Assembly: GCA_016291905.1 (NCBI GenBank)
Contig: JAEEZS010000016.1
Span: 1 to 64,000 of the forward strand
DNA: 64,000 nucleotides
DNA from: Bacteroidaceae bacterium
GTDB lineage: Bacteria; Bacteroidota; Bacteroidia; Bacteroidales; Bacteroidaceae
Direction: 5' to 3'
The position numbers were made by a program, and so were the translations under genes. Below, in pieces: positions 35,193 to 43,900 of this stretch (its first letter is position 1; the number at the start of each line of letters is the position of its first letter). The notes beneath the pieces were generated by a model. It was given only the letters and a program-made list of their open reading frames with translations. It did no database searches and was not told the DNA's origin.

Positions 35193-36059
35193 TTATCGCG
35201 AAAGCATAACGCTCTTCCAGGCTTGGGGGAGGAAGCGGATGATGTCGGTAGCCGTCATGGCGATTTCGGTGAGGGCAGAGGCGGCCATATCTCCTGCAAG
35301 GCCGTGAACAAATACGCCGAGGCGGGCAGCATCCCAAGCAGAATACCCCTGCGCGCGGAGGCCAAGCAAAATGCCTGTCAGCACATCGCCGCTGCCGCCC
35401 GTTGCCATGCCTGCGTTGCCGGTGGTGTTGTGCGAGATTTCACCGGTGGGGGAGCAGACAGCTGTGCGGTGCCCTTTTAAAATAAGGTATAGGTGATGGC
35501 GCCTGGAGAAGGTGGCTGCCTCCTCTTGAAGGGATGGAAACTCACCCTTTCCTTCAGGAAGGGGCTGGGGGAAGGCTAGCCGCTTAAATTCCCCGAGGTG
35601 GGGAGTGAGAATGTCCTTTTCGCTGAGCAGGGAAAGGAGAGTGGGGGAGGCGGCGATATTGTTGAGCGCATCCGCATCAATAATGAATGGATCGTCAGCG
35701 TTTTCCATCAGCGTTTGTTGCATCTGGCGCGTGGTGTCGTTGGACGTCAGCCCAGGGCCTATGGCAATGGCTGAATAGCGGGAAAGATTTGTGGGAAGGC
35801 TGTCGATGCAGTCCGTGCCGCAAGGGATAACCATTGCTTCGGGGACGGCTGTCTGAAGAATAACGCGGTTACACTCAGGCGTGCAGACGGTGAGCAAGCC
35901 GATGCCGCTACGCAAGGCTGCCTGTGCTGCCATAATGGCTGCCCCTGCCATACCCTTGCTGCCGGCAATGAGCAGCCCGTGTCCGTAAGTGCCCTTATGG
36001 CTTTCAGGGTCGCGGGGAGAAACAAGCGCTTGAGCGTCGGGGAGAGAGAACGATTTCAA
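35193..36059 (-). CDS. nnrD: ADP/ATP-dependent NAD(P)H-hydrate dehydratase, stand-alone NnrD
   Basis: Repairs hydrated NAD(P)H. The 288 residues correspond to the ribokinase-like domain: KGTYGHGLLIAGSKGMAGAA, AIAIGPGL, DADALNNIA, LTPHLGEFKRL and the catalytic GNAGMATGGSGDVLTG. In most Bacteroidetes this is the C-terminal half of a protein of about 500 residues with an NnrE epimerase; here the epimerase half is absent. The start is a TTG at 36059; an in-frame stop lies 12 bp upstream inside a repeat. Residues about 162-180 (PLPEGKGEFPSLQEE) look like an in-frame repeat insertion. Function probably kept, since all catalytic motifs are intact. Confidence 0.85.
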   Translation of the reverse strand: MKSFSLPDAQALVSPRDPESHKGTYGHGLLIAGSKGMAGAAIMAAQAALRSGIGLLTVCTPECNRVILQTAVPEAMVIPCGTDCIDSLPTNLSRYSAIAIGPGLTSNDTTRQMQQTLMENADDPFIIDADALNNIAASPTLLSLLSEKDILTPHLGEFKRLAFPQPLPEGKGEFPSLQEEAATFSRRHHLYLILKGHRTAVCSPTGEISHNTTGNAGMATGGSGDVLTGILLGLRAQGYSAWDAARLGVFVHGLAGDMAASALTEIAMTATDIIRFLPQAWKSVMLSR

Positions 36060-36103
36060 AATTATAAATTAGGAATTAGGAATTAGAAATTCGAATACGG
36101 CTG

Positions 36104-36111
36104 CAAAGTTA
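36104..36111 (-). promoter_or_regulatory. -7 box of nnrD
   Basis: TAACTTTG on the minus strand, perfect match, 45 bp before the TTG start. Confidence 0.5.
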
Positions 36112-36153
36112 CGGAAAAATCCATACAACCTTGCAAATCCTGAAAAGAAAACC

Positions 36154-36161
36154 TATCTTTG
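36154..36161 (+). promoter_or_regulatory. -7 box of bcp
   Basis: TATCTTTG, perfect match, 58 bp before the ATG at 36220. Confidence 0.5.
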
Positions 36162-36219
36162 TCCCGAAAAACTGACAATTCCTAATTTCTAATTCCTCAT
36201 TCCTAATTTTATAATTCTT

Positions 36220-36663
36220 ATGTTAAAGATTGGAGACAAGATGCCGCAGTTCGAGGTCCTGGACCAGAACGGCAACACGGTGAAATCCGAAAGCCTCGTA
36301 GGCAAGAAAACCATCGTCTATTTTTATCCGAAGGACAACACGCCTGGCTGCACGGCCGAGGCTTGCAACCTGCGCGACAACCACGCTGCCTTGCAGGCTG
36401 CGGGCTGGAACGTAGTAGGTGTTAGCAAGGACAGCGTCAGTTCGCACAAGAAGTTCGAGGAGAAGTACGAGCTTCCCTTCACGCTGCTTTCAGACCCTTC
36501 GACGGAGCTGTTGCAGGCCTTTGGCGCCTGGGGCGAGAAAAAGATGTACGGCAAGGTGACGATGGGCACACTCCGTCGGACCTTCCTCTTTGACGAGCAG
36601 GGCATCCTGACGCGCATCATCGAAAAGGTGGATACGAAGAACCACGCCGCGCAGATACTCTAA
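36220..36663 (+). CDS. bcp: Thioredoxin-dependent thiol peroxidase (Bcp/PrxQ)
   Basis: Reduces H2O2 and organic peroxides in the cytoplasm. The 147 residues are standard for the family. The peroxidatic cysteine is C44 in DNTPGCTAEACNLRD and the resolving cysteine C49, five residues on, as in atypical 2-Cys PrxQ proteins. YFYPKDNTPGC and the R of TLRRTFLF complete the active site. The stop overlaps the convergent GNAT gene by 4 bp. Confidence 0.93.
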   Translation: MLKIGDKMPQFEVLDQNGNTVKSESLVGKKTIVYFYPKDNTPGCTAEACNLRDNHAALQAAGWNVVGVSKDSVSSHKKFEEKYELPFTLLSDPSTELLQAFGAWGEKKMYGKVTMGTLRRTFLFDEQGILTRIIEKVDTKNHAAQIL

Positions 36664-37160
36664 TCGCTAACCGTCAACCGCTGATAGGCGAGGCGAGGGG
36701 AGTGGTTGCGGACGTAGATGATGCCGCGATAGACAAAGCCGCGCGAGGTGAGGAAGTGCTGGAGTACGCGGTTGTCGCTGTGCGTGTCAGCACGCAGATG
36801 ACCCGTCTTTGATTCGCAGAAACGGAGGCAGGCATCGGCAATACCATGTGTGCCACGTGCTGCTGCCAAGCGATGTATGGTGCCGTAAGGGCGAGGGGCG
36901 TCAGCCCACCCGCCATCCTCAATGACGCGGTAAGTGGGGTCCTCGCCGAGGATAAAGGCAAAGGTGCCGACAACGGTGTCGTTCTCCATCACCACGTAGC
37001 TCACTCCCCGATGAATATCGTTCAAGATGTCCTCCTCGTGCGGATAGCCGTCGCCCCATTGCGAGGCGTTGCCGTTCTCGGCCATGAAGGCGCGCGCATC
37101 GGCAAAGATTTCCATAAGCCGTGGGATATCTGAAAACAGCGTGGGACGGATGGTGAACAT
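36660..37160 (-). CDS. GNAT-family N-acetyltransferase
   Basis: A 166-residue acetyl-CoA-dependent acyltransferase. Start MFTIRPTLFSDIPRLMEIF is typical of GNAT domains; the central strand VVGTFAFILGEDPTY and the C-terminal NRVLQHFLTSRGFVYRG are conserved, while the acetyl-CoA loop (RGTHGIADACLRF) is a variant of R/Q-x-x-G-x-G/A. Substrate unknown. The upstream extension was dropped because the -7 box lies there. Confidence 0.8.
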   Translation of the reverse strand: MFTIRPTLFSDIPRLMEIFADARAFMAENGNASQWGDGYPHEEDILNDIHRGVSYVVMENDTVVGTFAFILGEDPTYRVIEDGGWADAPRPYGTIHRLAAARGTHGIADACLRFCESKTGHLRADTHSDNRVLQHFLTSRGFVYRGIIYVRNHSPRLAYQRLTVSD

Positions 37161-37181
37161 GACAAAAAGTGATTTTTGTTG

Positions 37182-37189
37182 CAAAGATA
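37182..37189 (-). promoter_or_regulatory. -7 box of the GNAT gene
   Basis: TATCTTTG on the minus strand, perfect match, 22 bp before the ATG at 37160. Confidence 0.5.
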
Positions 37190-37222
37190 ATCCATTTTTT
37201 TGTTCTTTACGAAAAATTGCAC

Positions 37223-37230
37223 TATTTTTG
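37223..37230 (+). promoter_or_regulatory. -7 box of the second DUF1080 gene
   Basis: TATTTTTG, perfect match, 32 bp before the ATG at 37263. Confidence 0.5.
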
Positions 37231-37262
37231 TGGCAGGATTAACCAACTAATAGAAAGAGAAT

Positions 37263-38045
37263 ATGAAAAGATTGCTTCTTCTTGTCGCATGCATCTGCAT
37301 GACGGGAGCCGTCATGGCTCAACAGTATCAGCCTCAGGGCTATCGTGACCAACGCACCAAGGGCATGTCGCCCGAGATGACAGAGCTCTATGCGCCGCAG
37401 CCTCCGCGCGTGACGCCTGGTGACATTGAGCGCAACACCGCCCCCTCGGACGCCATCGTGCTGTTCGACGGCACGAACCTCGACGCCTGGCGTTCCGACC
37501 GTGGCGATGCCGGATGGAAAGTCAACAAGGACGGCTCGATGACCGTCGTGAAGTCGGCTGGCGACATCATCACGCGCGAATCGTTCGGCGACTTCCAGCT
37601 CCACATCGAGTGGATGGTGCCCAAGGACATCCACGGCAGCGGGCAGGGACGCGGCAACAGCGGCGTCTATCTGCAGGACCGCTACGAGCTGCAGGTGCTC
37701 GACAGCTACGAGAATGAGACCTACGTCAACGGCCAGGCTGCCAGCATCTACAAGCAGTCCGCCCCCCTCGTCAACCCCTGCCGCAAGCCCGGCGAGTGGA
37801 ACGTTTACGACATCATCTACACGGCGCCCACCTTCAAGTCCGACGGCACCTACCGCACGCGTCCCGTGGTGACGGTGCTCTTCAACGGCGTGCTCGTGCA
37901 GAACGCCACCACCATCATCGGCACGACGGAGTACATCGGCCTGCCCCAGTTCGGCCCCCACGGCGACGGCCCCATCCGTCTGCAGAGCCACGGCGACCCC
38001 AGCGAGCCCATCTCCTATCGTAACATCTGGATTCGCAAACTCTGA
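37263..38045 (+). CDS. Secreted DUF1080 (3-keto-disaccharide hydrolase type) protein
   Basis: A 260-residue periplasmic protein with signal peptide (MKRLLLLVACICMTGAVMAQ). A single DUF1080 domain covers about 55-260: DAIVLFDGTNLDAWRSD, FQLHIEWMVP, GNSGVYLQDRYELQVLDSY, and the closing GPIRLQSHGDPSEPISYRN. Unlike the paralogue at 19120 it has no lipobox, no Cys-rich segment and no neighbouring oxidoreductase. The residues GNSGVY and QDRYE are those usually conserved in the family. Monocistronic, followed by the array and terminator at 38070-38214. Confidence 0.82.
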   Translation: MKRLLLLVACICMTGAVMAQQYQPQGYRDQRTKGMSPEMTELYAPQPPRVTPGDIERNTAPSDAIVLFDGTNLDAWRSDRGDAGWKVNKDGSMTVVKSAGDIITRESFGDFQLHIEWMVPKDIHGSGQGRGNSGVYLQDRYELQVLDSYENETYVNGQAASIYKQSAPLVNPCRKPGEWNVYDIIYTAPTFKSDGTYRTRPVVTVLFNGVLVQNATTIIGTTEYIGLPQFGPHGDGPIRLQSHGDPSEPISYRNIWIRKL

Positions 38046-38069
38046 CGAGCGCAAAGCTTATTCTGCCGC

Positions 38070-38182
38070 AGATTCAAACGTTTGAACGTACCAATCCAAA
38101 CGTTTGGATTTCCAGCACGAAACGTTTCACAATCGGATAGAATCAGCTAATCTGCCGACAGAATCAAAGGCTGGCAAACTAG
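38070..38182. repeat. Array of 21-22-bp units with palindromic cores
   Basis: AAACGTTT occurs at 38076, 38098 and 38120, a 22-bp period; in the first two units it is part of CAAACGTTTG. Then AGAATCA occurs at 38139 and 38160, a 21-bp period. About five units in all, between the convergent DUF1080 and pnuC genes. AGAATCAGC is shared with the array at 33.8 kb. Confidence 0.75.
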
Positions 38183-38183
38183 C

Positions 38184-38214
38184 GTAGGGATTCCGCACAA
38201 GAATCCCTACTTTT
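38184..38214 (+). terminator. Terminator of the second DUF1080 gene
   Basis: A perfect 10-bp stem (GTAGGGATTC 38184-38193 with GAATCCCTAC 38201-38210), 7-base loop and TTTT. The right arm overlaps the last codons of the convergent pnuC. Confidence 0.8.
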
Positions 38215-38764
38215 GTTCCCGCATCTTGCGCCAGGCGCGGATGTACTGCACGGTGCCGAAGATGGCGAGGGCGAGCATGACGCCGTAGATGAGGATGTAG
38301 CGTGGGGTGGATTCGGTGATGCCGAGGAAGATGTAGAGGCTGTCGGTGACGAGCCAGAGCAGCCAGGCGTTGATGTCCTTGCGCACGAGCAGGAAGGTGG
38401 CGGCGATGTTCATGGCCGTGCAGGCGCTGTCGAGCAGCGGATGGGCCGAGACGTGGCGGTCAATGAGGAAGATGACGCCCGTGAGCGCCGCAACGGCCAG
38501 CACCGTCCAGACGGGGTTCGTCCAGCGGATGGAGCGCTCGTTCTCCTTGGCGGAGCGCTTCCAGGTGCAGAAGCCGATGACGGCCATGAGGGCACCGTAG
38601 GCATTGTATATGCTGCTCATAACCAGTCGGTCGTAGTAGAAGAAGTAGGCCATGATGCCGCACGAGAGCAGGCTGAAGAGCCACGCCCAGCGATGGGTCT
38701 TGGCTGCGAAGACGACGGTGAGCACGTGGGCGATAATGACGATGACGTTGAGAAGGGCATCCAT
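38207..38764 (-). CDS. pnuC: PnuC-family vitamin/nucleoside transporter
   Basis: Inner-membrane facilitator of 185 residues with about seven hydrophobic helices. PnuC features: NAYGALMAVIGFCTWKR in the middle, the MNIAATFLLVRKDINAWLLW segment and TDSLYIFLGI. The family imports nicotinamide riboside, and some Bacteroides members import thiamine. No TPP or other riboswitch could be recognised upstream, so the substrate remains open; nicotinamide riboside is the default guess. Its 5' leader contains the simple repeats at 38765-38840. Confidence 0.8.
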   Translation of the reverse strand: MDALLNVIVIIAHVLTVVFAAKTHRWAWLFSLLSCGIMAYFFYYDRLVMSSIYNAYGALMAVIGFCTWKRSAKENERSIRWTNPVWTVLAVAALTGVIFLIDRHVSAHPLLDSACTAMNIAATFLLVRKDINAWLLWLVTDSLYIFLGITESTPRYILIYGVMLALAIFGTVQYIRAWRKMREQK

Positions 38765-38840
38765 GATTGAAGATTGAAAATTGAAGATTGAAGATTGATT
38801 TTATTGTCTTGTTGACTTGTTGACTTGTTGACCTGTTGAC
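38765..38840. repeat. Short tandem repeats in the pnuC leader
   Basis: GATTGAA-type units (7-8 bp) at 38765-38798 and four GTTGACTT-type 8-bp units at 38811-38840. Same class of short repeats as those around 5.2, 24.1 and 36.1 kb, but not arranged as an inverted pair. Confidence 0.7.
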
Positions 38841-38859
38841 TTTTTTATTTTTCCGGCTG

Positions 38860-38867
38860 CGAAGGTA
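38860..38867 (-). promoter_or_regulatory. Probable -7 box of pnuC
   Basis: TACCTTCG on the minus strand, 7/8 match, about 95 bp before the pnuC start. Confidence 0.4.
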
Positions 38868-38934
38868 GTACAGATTTTTCAAAAAACCACTAAAAAAATG
38901 AAGAATTGATAGCGAAGGAATGAATAATTTGTAT

Positions 38935-38942
38935 TACTTTTG
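38935..38942 (+). promoter_or_regulatory. -7 box of the purF-carAB transcription unit
   Basis: TACTTTTG, perfect match. Transcription would start near 38946, giving a leader of about 155 bases. Confidence 0.5.
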
Positions 38943-38945
38943 CAG

Positions 38946-39087
38946 CAAAATAAGGAACGGAACCATGCGGTTAAAGAGTACCAAATTGAATATCAGTAAA
39001 GGATGCTCTTCCCCTATCATCGGGGCCGGTTGTTTCACCCACGAAAGGTTTACGGGAATTTGTGTCGTTTCACAAATTCCCTTTTTT
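38946..39087 (+). promoter_or_regulatory. Structured leader with terminator: candidate attenuator or riboswitch
   Basis: The leader holds a small hairpin AACC-ATGC-GGTT (38961-38972), a possible stem AAGAG/CTCTT closing around 38973-39010, CCCC-tatcatc-GGGG (39011-39025), and ends in a strong intrinsic terminator only 16 bp before the purF ATG. That arrangement is what attenuators and terminator-type riboswitches show. It does not match the purine, ZTP, TPP, FMN, SAM or THF riboswitch signatures that I know. A short independent non-coding RNA ending at the terminator is an alternative reading. Confidence 0.5.
39054..39087 (+). terminator. Intrinsic terminator in the purF leader
   Basis: A perfect 11-bp stem (GGGAATTTGTG 39054-39064 with CACAAATTCCC 39071-39081), 6-base loop TCGTTT, then six T. 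It lies inside the leader, before the start codon at 39103. Confidence 0.85.
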
Positions 39088-39102
39088 ATAATTTAGGATA
39101 AT

Positions 39103-40992
39103 ATGGAAGAACTTAAACATGAGTGTGGCATTGTGCTGATGCGGTTGCTGAAACCGCTCAGCTGGTATCAGAAAAAATACGGGTCGTGGATGTACCCGAT
39201 GCGGAAGCTTTATCTGATGATGGAGAAGCAGAAGAACCGCGGACAGGAGGGGGCTGGAATCGCCTGCCTGAAGATGAACGCGCAGCCCGGCGAGGAGTAC
39301 ATCTTCCGCGAGCGCGAACTGGGCAAGGACGCCATTACGGAGGTGTTCAACAAGGCCAACCGCTGCGTCTTCAACAACCGCGATAACAGCAGTTGCATGG
39401 ATCCCGACTTCGCCGAGCGCTGGCTGCCCTACGCCGGCGAAATCTATATGGGTCACTTGCGCTACTCCACCACCGGCAAGAGCGGCATGGAGTACCTGCA
39501 CCCCTTCATGCGCCGCAACAACTGGCGCGCGAAGAACCTGCTGCTCTGCGGCAATTTCAGCATGACGAACAACGACGAAGTCTTCAACATGCTGACGGAG
39601 AAGGGACAACATCCGCGCCGCGCTGCTGACTCTTTCTTCCTGCTCGAGTTCATGGGGCACAGGCTTGACCGTGAGGTGGAGCGTGTCTATCAGGAGGCCG
39701 TAGAGAAGGGACTTGAGAACCGCGACATCACGGAGTATATTGAAGCCCATGTGGATATGCGCAACGTGCTGCGTACCTGCTGCCCTGCTTGGGACGGTGG
39801 CTATGTCATTGAGGGCGTTACGGGCAGCGGCGAGTCGTTTGTCGTCCGCGACCCGTGGGGCGTCCGCACAGCGTTCTGGTATGCCAACGATGAGATGGTG
39901 GTGGTTACGTCCGAGCGTCCCGCCATGCAGAATGCGCTGACGATAGAGGTGGAGGATATCCACGAGCTTCAGCCTGGTCAGGCGCTGCTAATTAACAACC
40001 GAGGCGAGGTGTCGCTGGAGCAGATCATGGAGCAGAAAGCCCTGCTGCCCTGCTGCTTCGAGCGCGTCTATTTCAGCCGAGGCAACGACAAAGATATCTA
40101 CCGCGAGCGTAAGAAACTGGGCGAGCTGCTGCTGGAGCCCGTGCTCAAGGCTATCGACGACGACCTGGTTCACACAGTGTTCTCGTTCATCCCTAACACG
40201 GCCGAGGTGGCTTCCGTAGGCATGGTGCAGGCGTTTGAGAACTACCTGGGACGGAAGAAGATAGAGAAAATCATGGCGCTCGGCCCCAATCCATCGCAGG
40301 CCGACTTGGAAAAAATCATCTTGCAGCGCATCCGCAACGAGAAGGTGGCGCTGAAGGATATTAAGCTCCGCACTTTCATTACCGAGGGCAACAGCCGTAA
40401 CGACCTCGCCGGCCACGTCTATGACATCACTTATGGGAGTATCGTGCCTTATGAGGATAATCTGGTCATCATCGACGACAGCATCGTGCGTGGCACCACT
40501 CTGCGCGAGAGCATCCTGCGCATCCTCGACCGTCTGCATCCAAAGAAGATCGTCATCGTCAGTAGTTCGCCGCAGGTGCGCTACCCCGACTACTACGGCA
40601 TCGACATGGAGAGCATGGACCAGTTCATCGCCTTCATTGCCGCCATGGACCTGCTGCGCGAGAGAGGGCTCTGGAACATCGTTACGGATACTTATCTTGC
40701 CTGCAAGCATCAGCTGACATTGCCGAAGGACCAGATGGTTAATGCCGTGAAGAAGATATACGAGCCCTTCACCGAAGCCGAGGTGGGAGCGAAAATTGCC
40801 GAACTGCTGCGCCCCTCCGACCTCAAGGCCGACTTCGAGATTGTATATCAGACAATGGAGGGACTGCACACGGCTTGCCCCAACCATTTGGGCGATTGGT
40901 ACTTTAGCGGCAACTATCCCACACCAGGTGGCGTGCGTCGCGTGAACATGGCTTACATTGACTATTACGAGAAAAACTACATCAATAACTGA
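39103..40992 (+). CDS. purF: Amidophosphoribosyltransferase (PurF-type, long Bacteroidetes form)
   Basis: Catalyses PRPP + glutamine to 5-phosphoribosylamine, the first step of purine synthesis. It has 629 residues against about 470-510 in other bacteria. MEELKHECGIV shows the Ntn nucleophile at C8, which would be exposed by removal of the first seven residues; GHLRYSTTG and NFSMTNNDE are further glutaminase motifs. The PRPP loop is VIIDDSIVRGTT (455-466). Extra length is in the glutaminase domain and the C-terminus. It is followed 2 bp later by the carbamoyl-phosphate synthetase fusion, linking purine and pyrimidine entry steps in one unit behind an attenuator-like leader. Confidence 0.85.
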   Translation: MEELKHECGIVLMRLLKPLSWYQKKYGSWMYPMRKLYLMMEKQKNRGQEGAGIACLKMNAQPGEEYIFRERELGKDAITEVFNKANRCVFNNRDNSSCMDPDFAERWLPYAGEIYMGHLRYSTTGKSGMEYLHPFMRRNNWRAKNLLLCGNFSMTNNDEVFNMLTEKGQHPRRAADSFFLLEFMGHRLDREVERVYQEAVEKGLENRDITEYIEAHVDMRNVLRTCCPAWDGGYVIEGVTGSGESFVVRDPWGVRTAFWYANDEMVVVTSERPAMQNALTIEVEDIHELQPGQALLINNRGEVSLEQIMEQKALLPCCFERVYFSRGNDKDIYRERKKLGELLLEPVLKAIDDDLVHTVFSFIPNTAEVASVGMVQAFENYLGRKKIEKIMALGPNPSQADLEKIILQRIRNEKVALKDIKLRTFITEGNSRNDLAGHVYDITYGSIVPYEDNLVIIDDSIVRGTTLRESILRILDRLHPKKIVIVSSSPQVRYPDYYGIDMESMDQFIAFIAAMDLLRERGLWNIVTDTYLACKHQLTLPKDQMVNAVKKIYEPFTEAEVGAKIAELLRPSDLKADFEIVYQTMEGLHTACPNHLGDWYFSGNYPTPGGVRRVNMAYIDYYEKNYINN

Positions 40993-40994
40993 AT

Positions 40995-43900
40995 ATGAAA
41001 GCAACTCTTATTCTGGAGGACGGTGCCTGTTTTGAAGGCATCCAGTTTGGTGCGGCAAAGGCCGTGCAGGGCGAAGTGGTGTTCAACACGGCCATGATGG
41101 GCTATGTGGAGAATCTGCAGGACCCTGCCAACACGGGGCAGATACTCGTCTGTACCTATCCTATCATCGGCAACTATGGCGTGCCTTCGAAGGAGGTGAT
41201 GCTGGACGAAGACCTCGGGCTTTTCGATTCAGACCATATCCATGCCTCGGCGCTTATCGTCAGTGACCTGAGCGACAACTACAGCCACTGGAGCGCTGTG
41301 GAGACCCTTGAGAGTTGGATGGTGCGCGAGGGCGTGCCTGGCATTCGTTGCATCGACACCCGTGCCCTTACGCAATACTTGCGTGAACATGGCACCATGC
41401 GGGGACAGATTGTGATGGAGGGTGAGGAGATACAGCCCATCGATTTCACGGAGAATAACGATGTGGCCGCAGTGTCGCATCCTGATACGAAACACTTTGC
41501 CCCTAAGAATGAAGCAAACGGCAAGCACGCTGTCGTGGTGGACTTCGGTTGCACGGGCGGCTTGATAGTTGCCTTGCGCGAGCAGGGATACGAAGTAACG
41601 CGTGTGCCGTTCGACGCTCCTTTTGATATGATGGAGGCCGATACCCTTTGGCTTTCCAACGGCCCAGGCAATCCGTTGCTTTGCCCTGAAACCATCAGCC
41701 ATATTGCAGCAATGCTGCAAGGCGAGAAGCCTGTCGTAGGCATTGGCCTCGGCTGTCAGTTCCTTGCCCTTGCCGCCGGTGCGCAGCTGATGGCGCTGCC
41801 GTATGGCCATCGTGGACACAACCATGCCATCCGTCGTCTGGCTGACAATCATTGCTATATCTCCACGCAGAATCACGGCTATGCCGTCGATGCTTCCACG
41901 CTGCCTGAAGGTTGGAGCGTGACGTTTGAGAATATCCACGACGGCTCGTGCGAAGGTATCCGTTGCGACGGCAAGCCTTTCTATGGCTTCCAGTTCTGCC
42001 CTGAGACGAAGAGCGGTGCGCTTGATTGGGAGGCCATCTTTGCGATGGCAAACGGCGAGTGGCCTACGGAGCCTGTGCGCTCGTGCCAAGGTGGACTGCG
42101 GCTGCCGAAGAAGGTGCTGCTGCTCGGTAGCGGCGCGCTGAAGATTGGCGAGGCAGGCGAATTTGACTACTCCGGCTCGCAAGCTCTGAAGGCTATGCGC
42201 GAGCAGGGCGTGCAGACGGTGCTCATCAACCCGAATATCGCCACCGTGCAGACCTCCGAGGGCGTTGCCGACAAGGTCTATTTCCTTCCCGTCACCCCCT
42301 ATTTTGTGGAGCGTGTCATCCAGAAGGAGCAGCCCGATGCCATCCTGCTGGCCTTTGGCGGGCAAACGGCGTTGAACTGCGGCGTGCAGCTCTTCAAGAG
42401 CGGCGTGCTGGATAAATACAACGTGCGCGTGCTGGGTACCCCCGTGCAGACCATCATCGACACCGAGGACCGCGAGCTGTTCAACGAGCGTCTGGCGGAG
42501 ATAAACGTCAACACCATCAAGAGCGAGGCCGTGGAGACAATGGACGACGCCAAGCGCGCCGCCCGCGAACTGGGCTACCCCGTCATCATTCGCTCGGCAT
42601 ACGCCCTCGGTGGATTGGGCAGCGGCTTCTGCGACAACGAAGAAGAACTTGTGCGGTTGGCAGAGAAGAGTTTCTCCTTCTCCCCACAGATTCTTGTGGA
42701 AAAGAGCCTCAAGGGATGGAAGGAAATTGAGTTTGAGGTGGTGCGCGACGGCTATAACAACTGCATCACCGTCTGCTCGATGGAGAACTTCGACCCCCTC
42801 GGCATCCACACGGGCGAGAGCATTGTCATTGCTCCGGCTCAGTCGCTGACAAACAAAGATGTTACTAAGCTGCATGAGCTCTCCATCCGCATCGTCCGCC
42901 ACTTGGGCATTGTGGGCGAGTGCAACATACAGTTTGCCTACGACCCCATGAGCGAGGAATACTTCGTCATCGAAGTCAACGCACGACTCAGTCGTTCATC
43001 GGCACTCGCTTCCAAGGCTACAGGCTATCCGCTGGCAGCCGTGGCAGCGAAAATCGGCTTGGGCTATGGCCTTTGGGAGATTCGCAATGCCGTCACCCGC
43101 ACCACCAGCGCCTTCTTCGAGCCGAGTGTCGACTACGTTGTCGGCAAATTCCCCCGTTGGGACCTCGGCAAGTTCCACGGCGTCGACCGCGAAATCGGCT
43201 CTTCCATGAAATCCGTGGGCGAGGTGATGAGCATCGGACGCAGCTTCGAGGAGGTTATCCAGAAGGGCCTCCGCATGATAGGGCAGGGGATGCACGGCTT
43301 TGTGGAGAATCGTGAACTGGTTATCCCCGACCTCGACAAGGCACTCCGCGAACCCACCGACAAACGTATCTATGTTATCAGCAAAGCGCTGCGTGCCGGC
43401 TATTCGGTGGATAAGATTTACGAACTTACGAAGATTGACCGCTGGTTCCTCTATAAGCTGGAGGGCATCATGCAAACCAGTCGCGAGCTTCATGCCTGTG
43501 GCGGATTGGAGAATCTCAGCGATGAATTGCTGATGAAGGCCAAGCGGCAAGGGTTCAGCGACTTCCAGCTCTCCCGTGCCCTCGGCTTAGAGACTTCGTT
43601 GGGCAACCACGAAGGACTTTTGGCCGTGCGTGCCGAGCGTAAGCGTCGCGGTATCCTGCCCGTTGTCAAGCAGATTGACACCGTGGCTGGCGAAGTACCT
43701 GCCCAGATCAACTACCTCTATCTGACGTACAACGGCACGAAGCACGACGTGGAGTTCTTCCACGATGACCGCGGCATCATCGTCCTCGGCTCGGGTGCCT
43801 ATCGTATCGGCTCGTCGGTGGAGTTCGACTGGTGTAGCGTGCAGGCGCTCAACACCGTTCGCAAGGAGGGCTTCCGCAATATCGTCATCAACTACAACCC

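Larger units (their letters stand above)
36061..36215. repeat. Inverted repeat flanking the nnrD/bcp divergent promoters
   Basis: Left arm 36061-36091 and right arm 36184-36215 are built of ATTAGGAA-type 8-bp units and are reverse complements with one mismatch and one extra T. As a result the two divergent mRNAs carry nearly the same 31-base sequence just before their start codons. Confidence 0.8.

Noticed and set aside
38946..39087. Known purine, ZTP, THF, SAM or TPP riboswitch
   Set aside because: None of the conserved core sequences that I know for these classes could be found in the leader.
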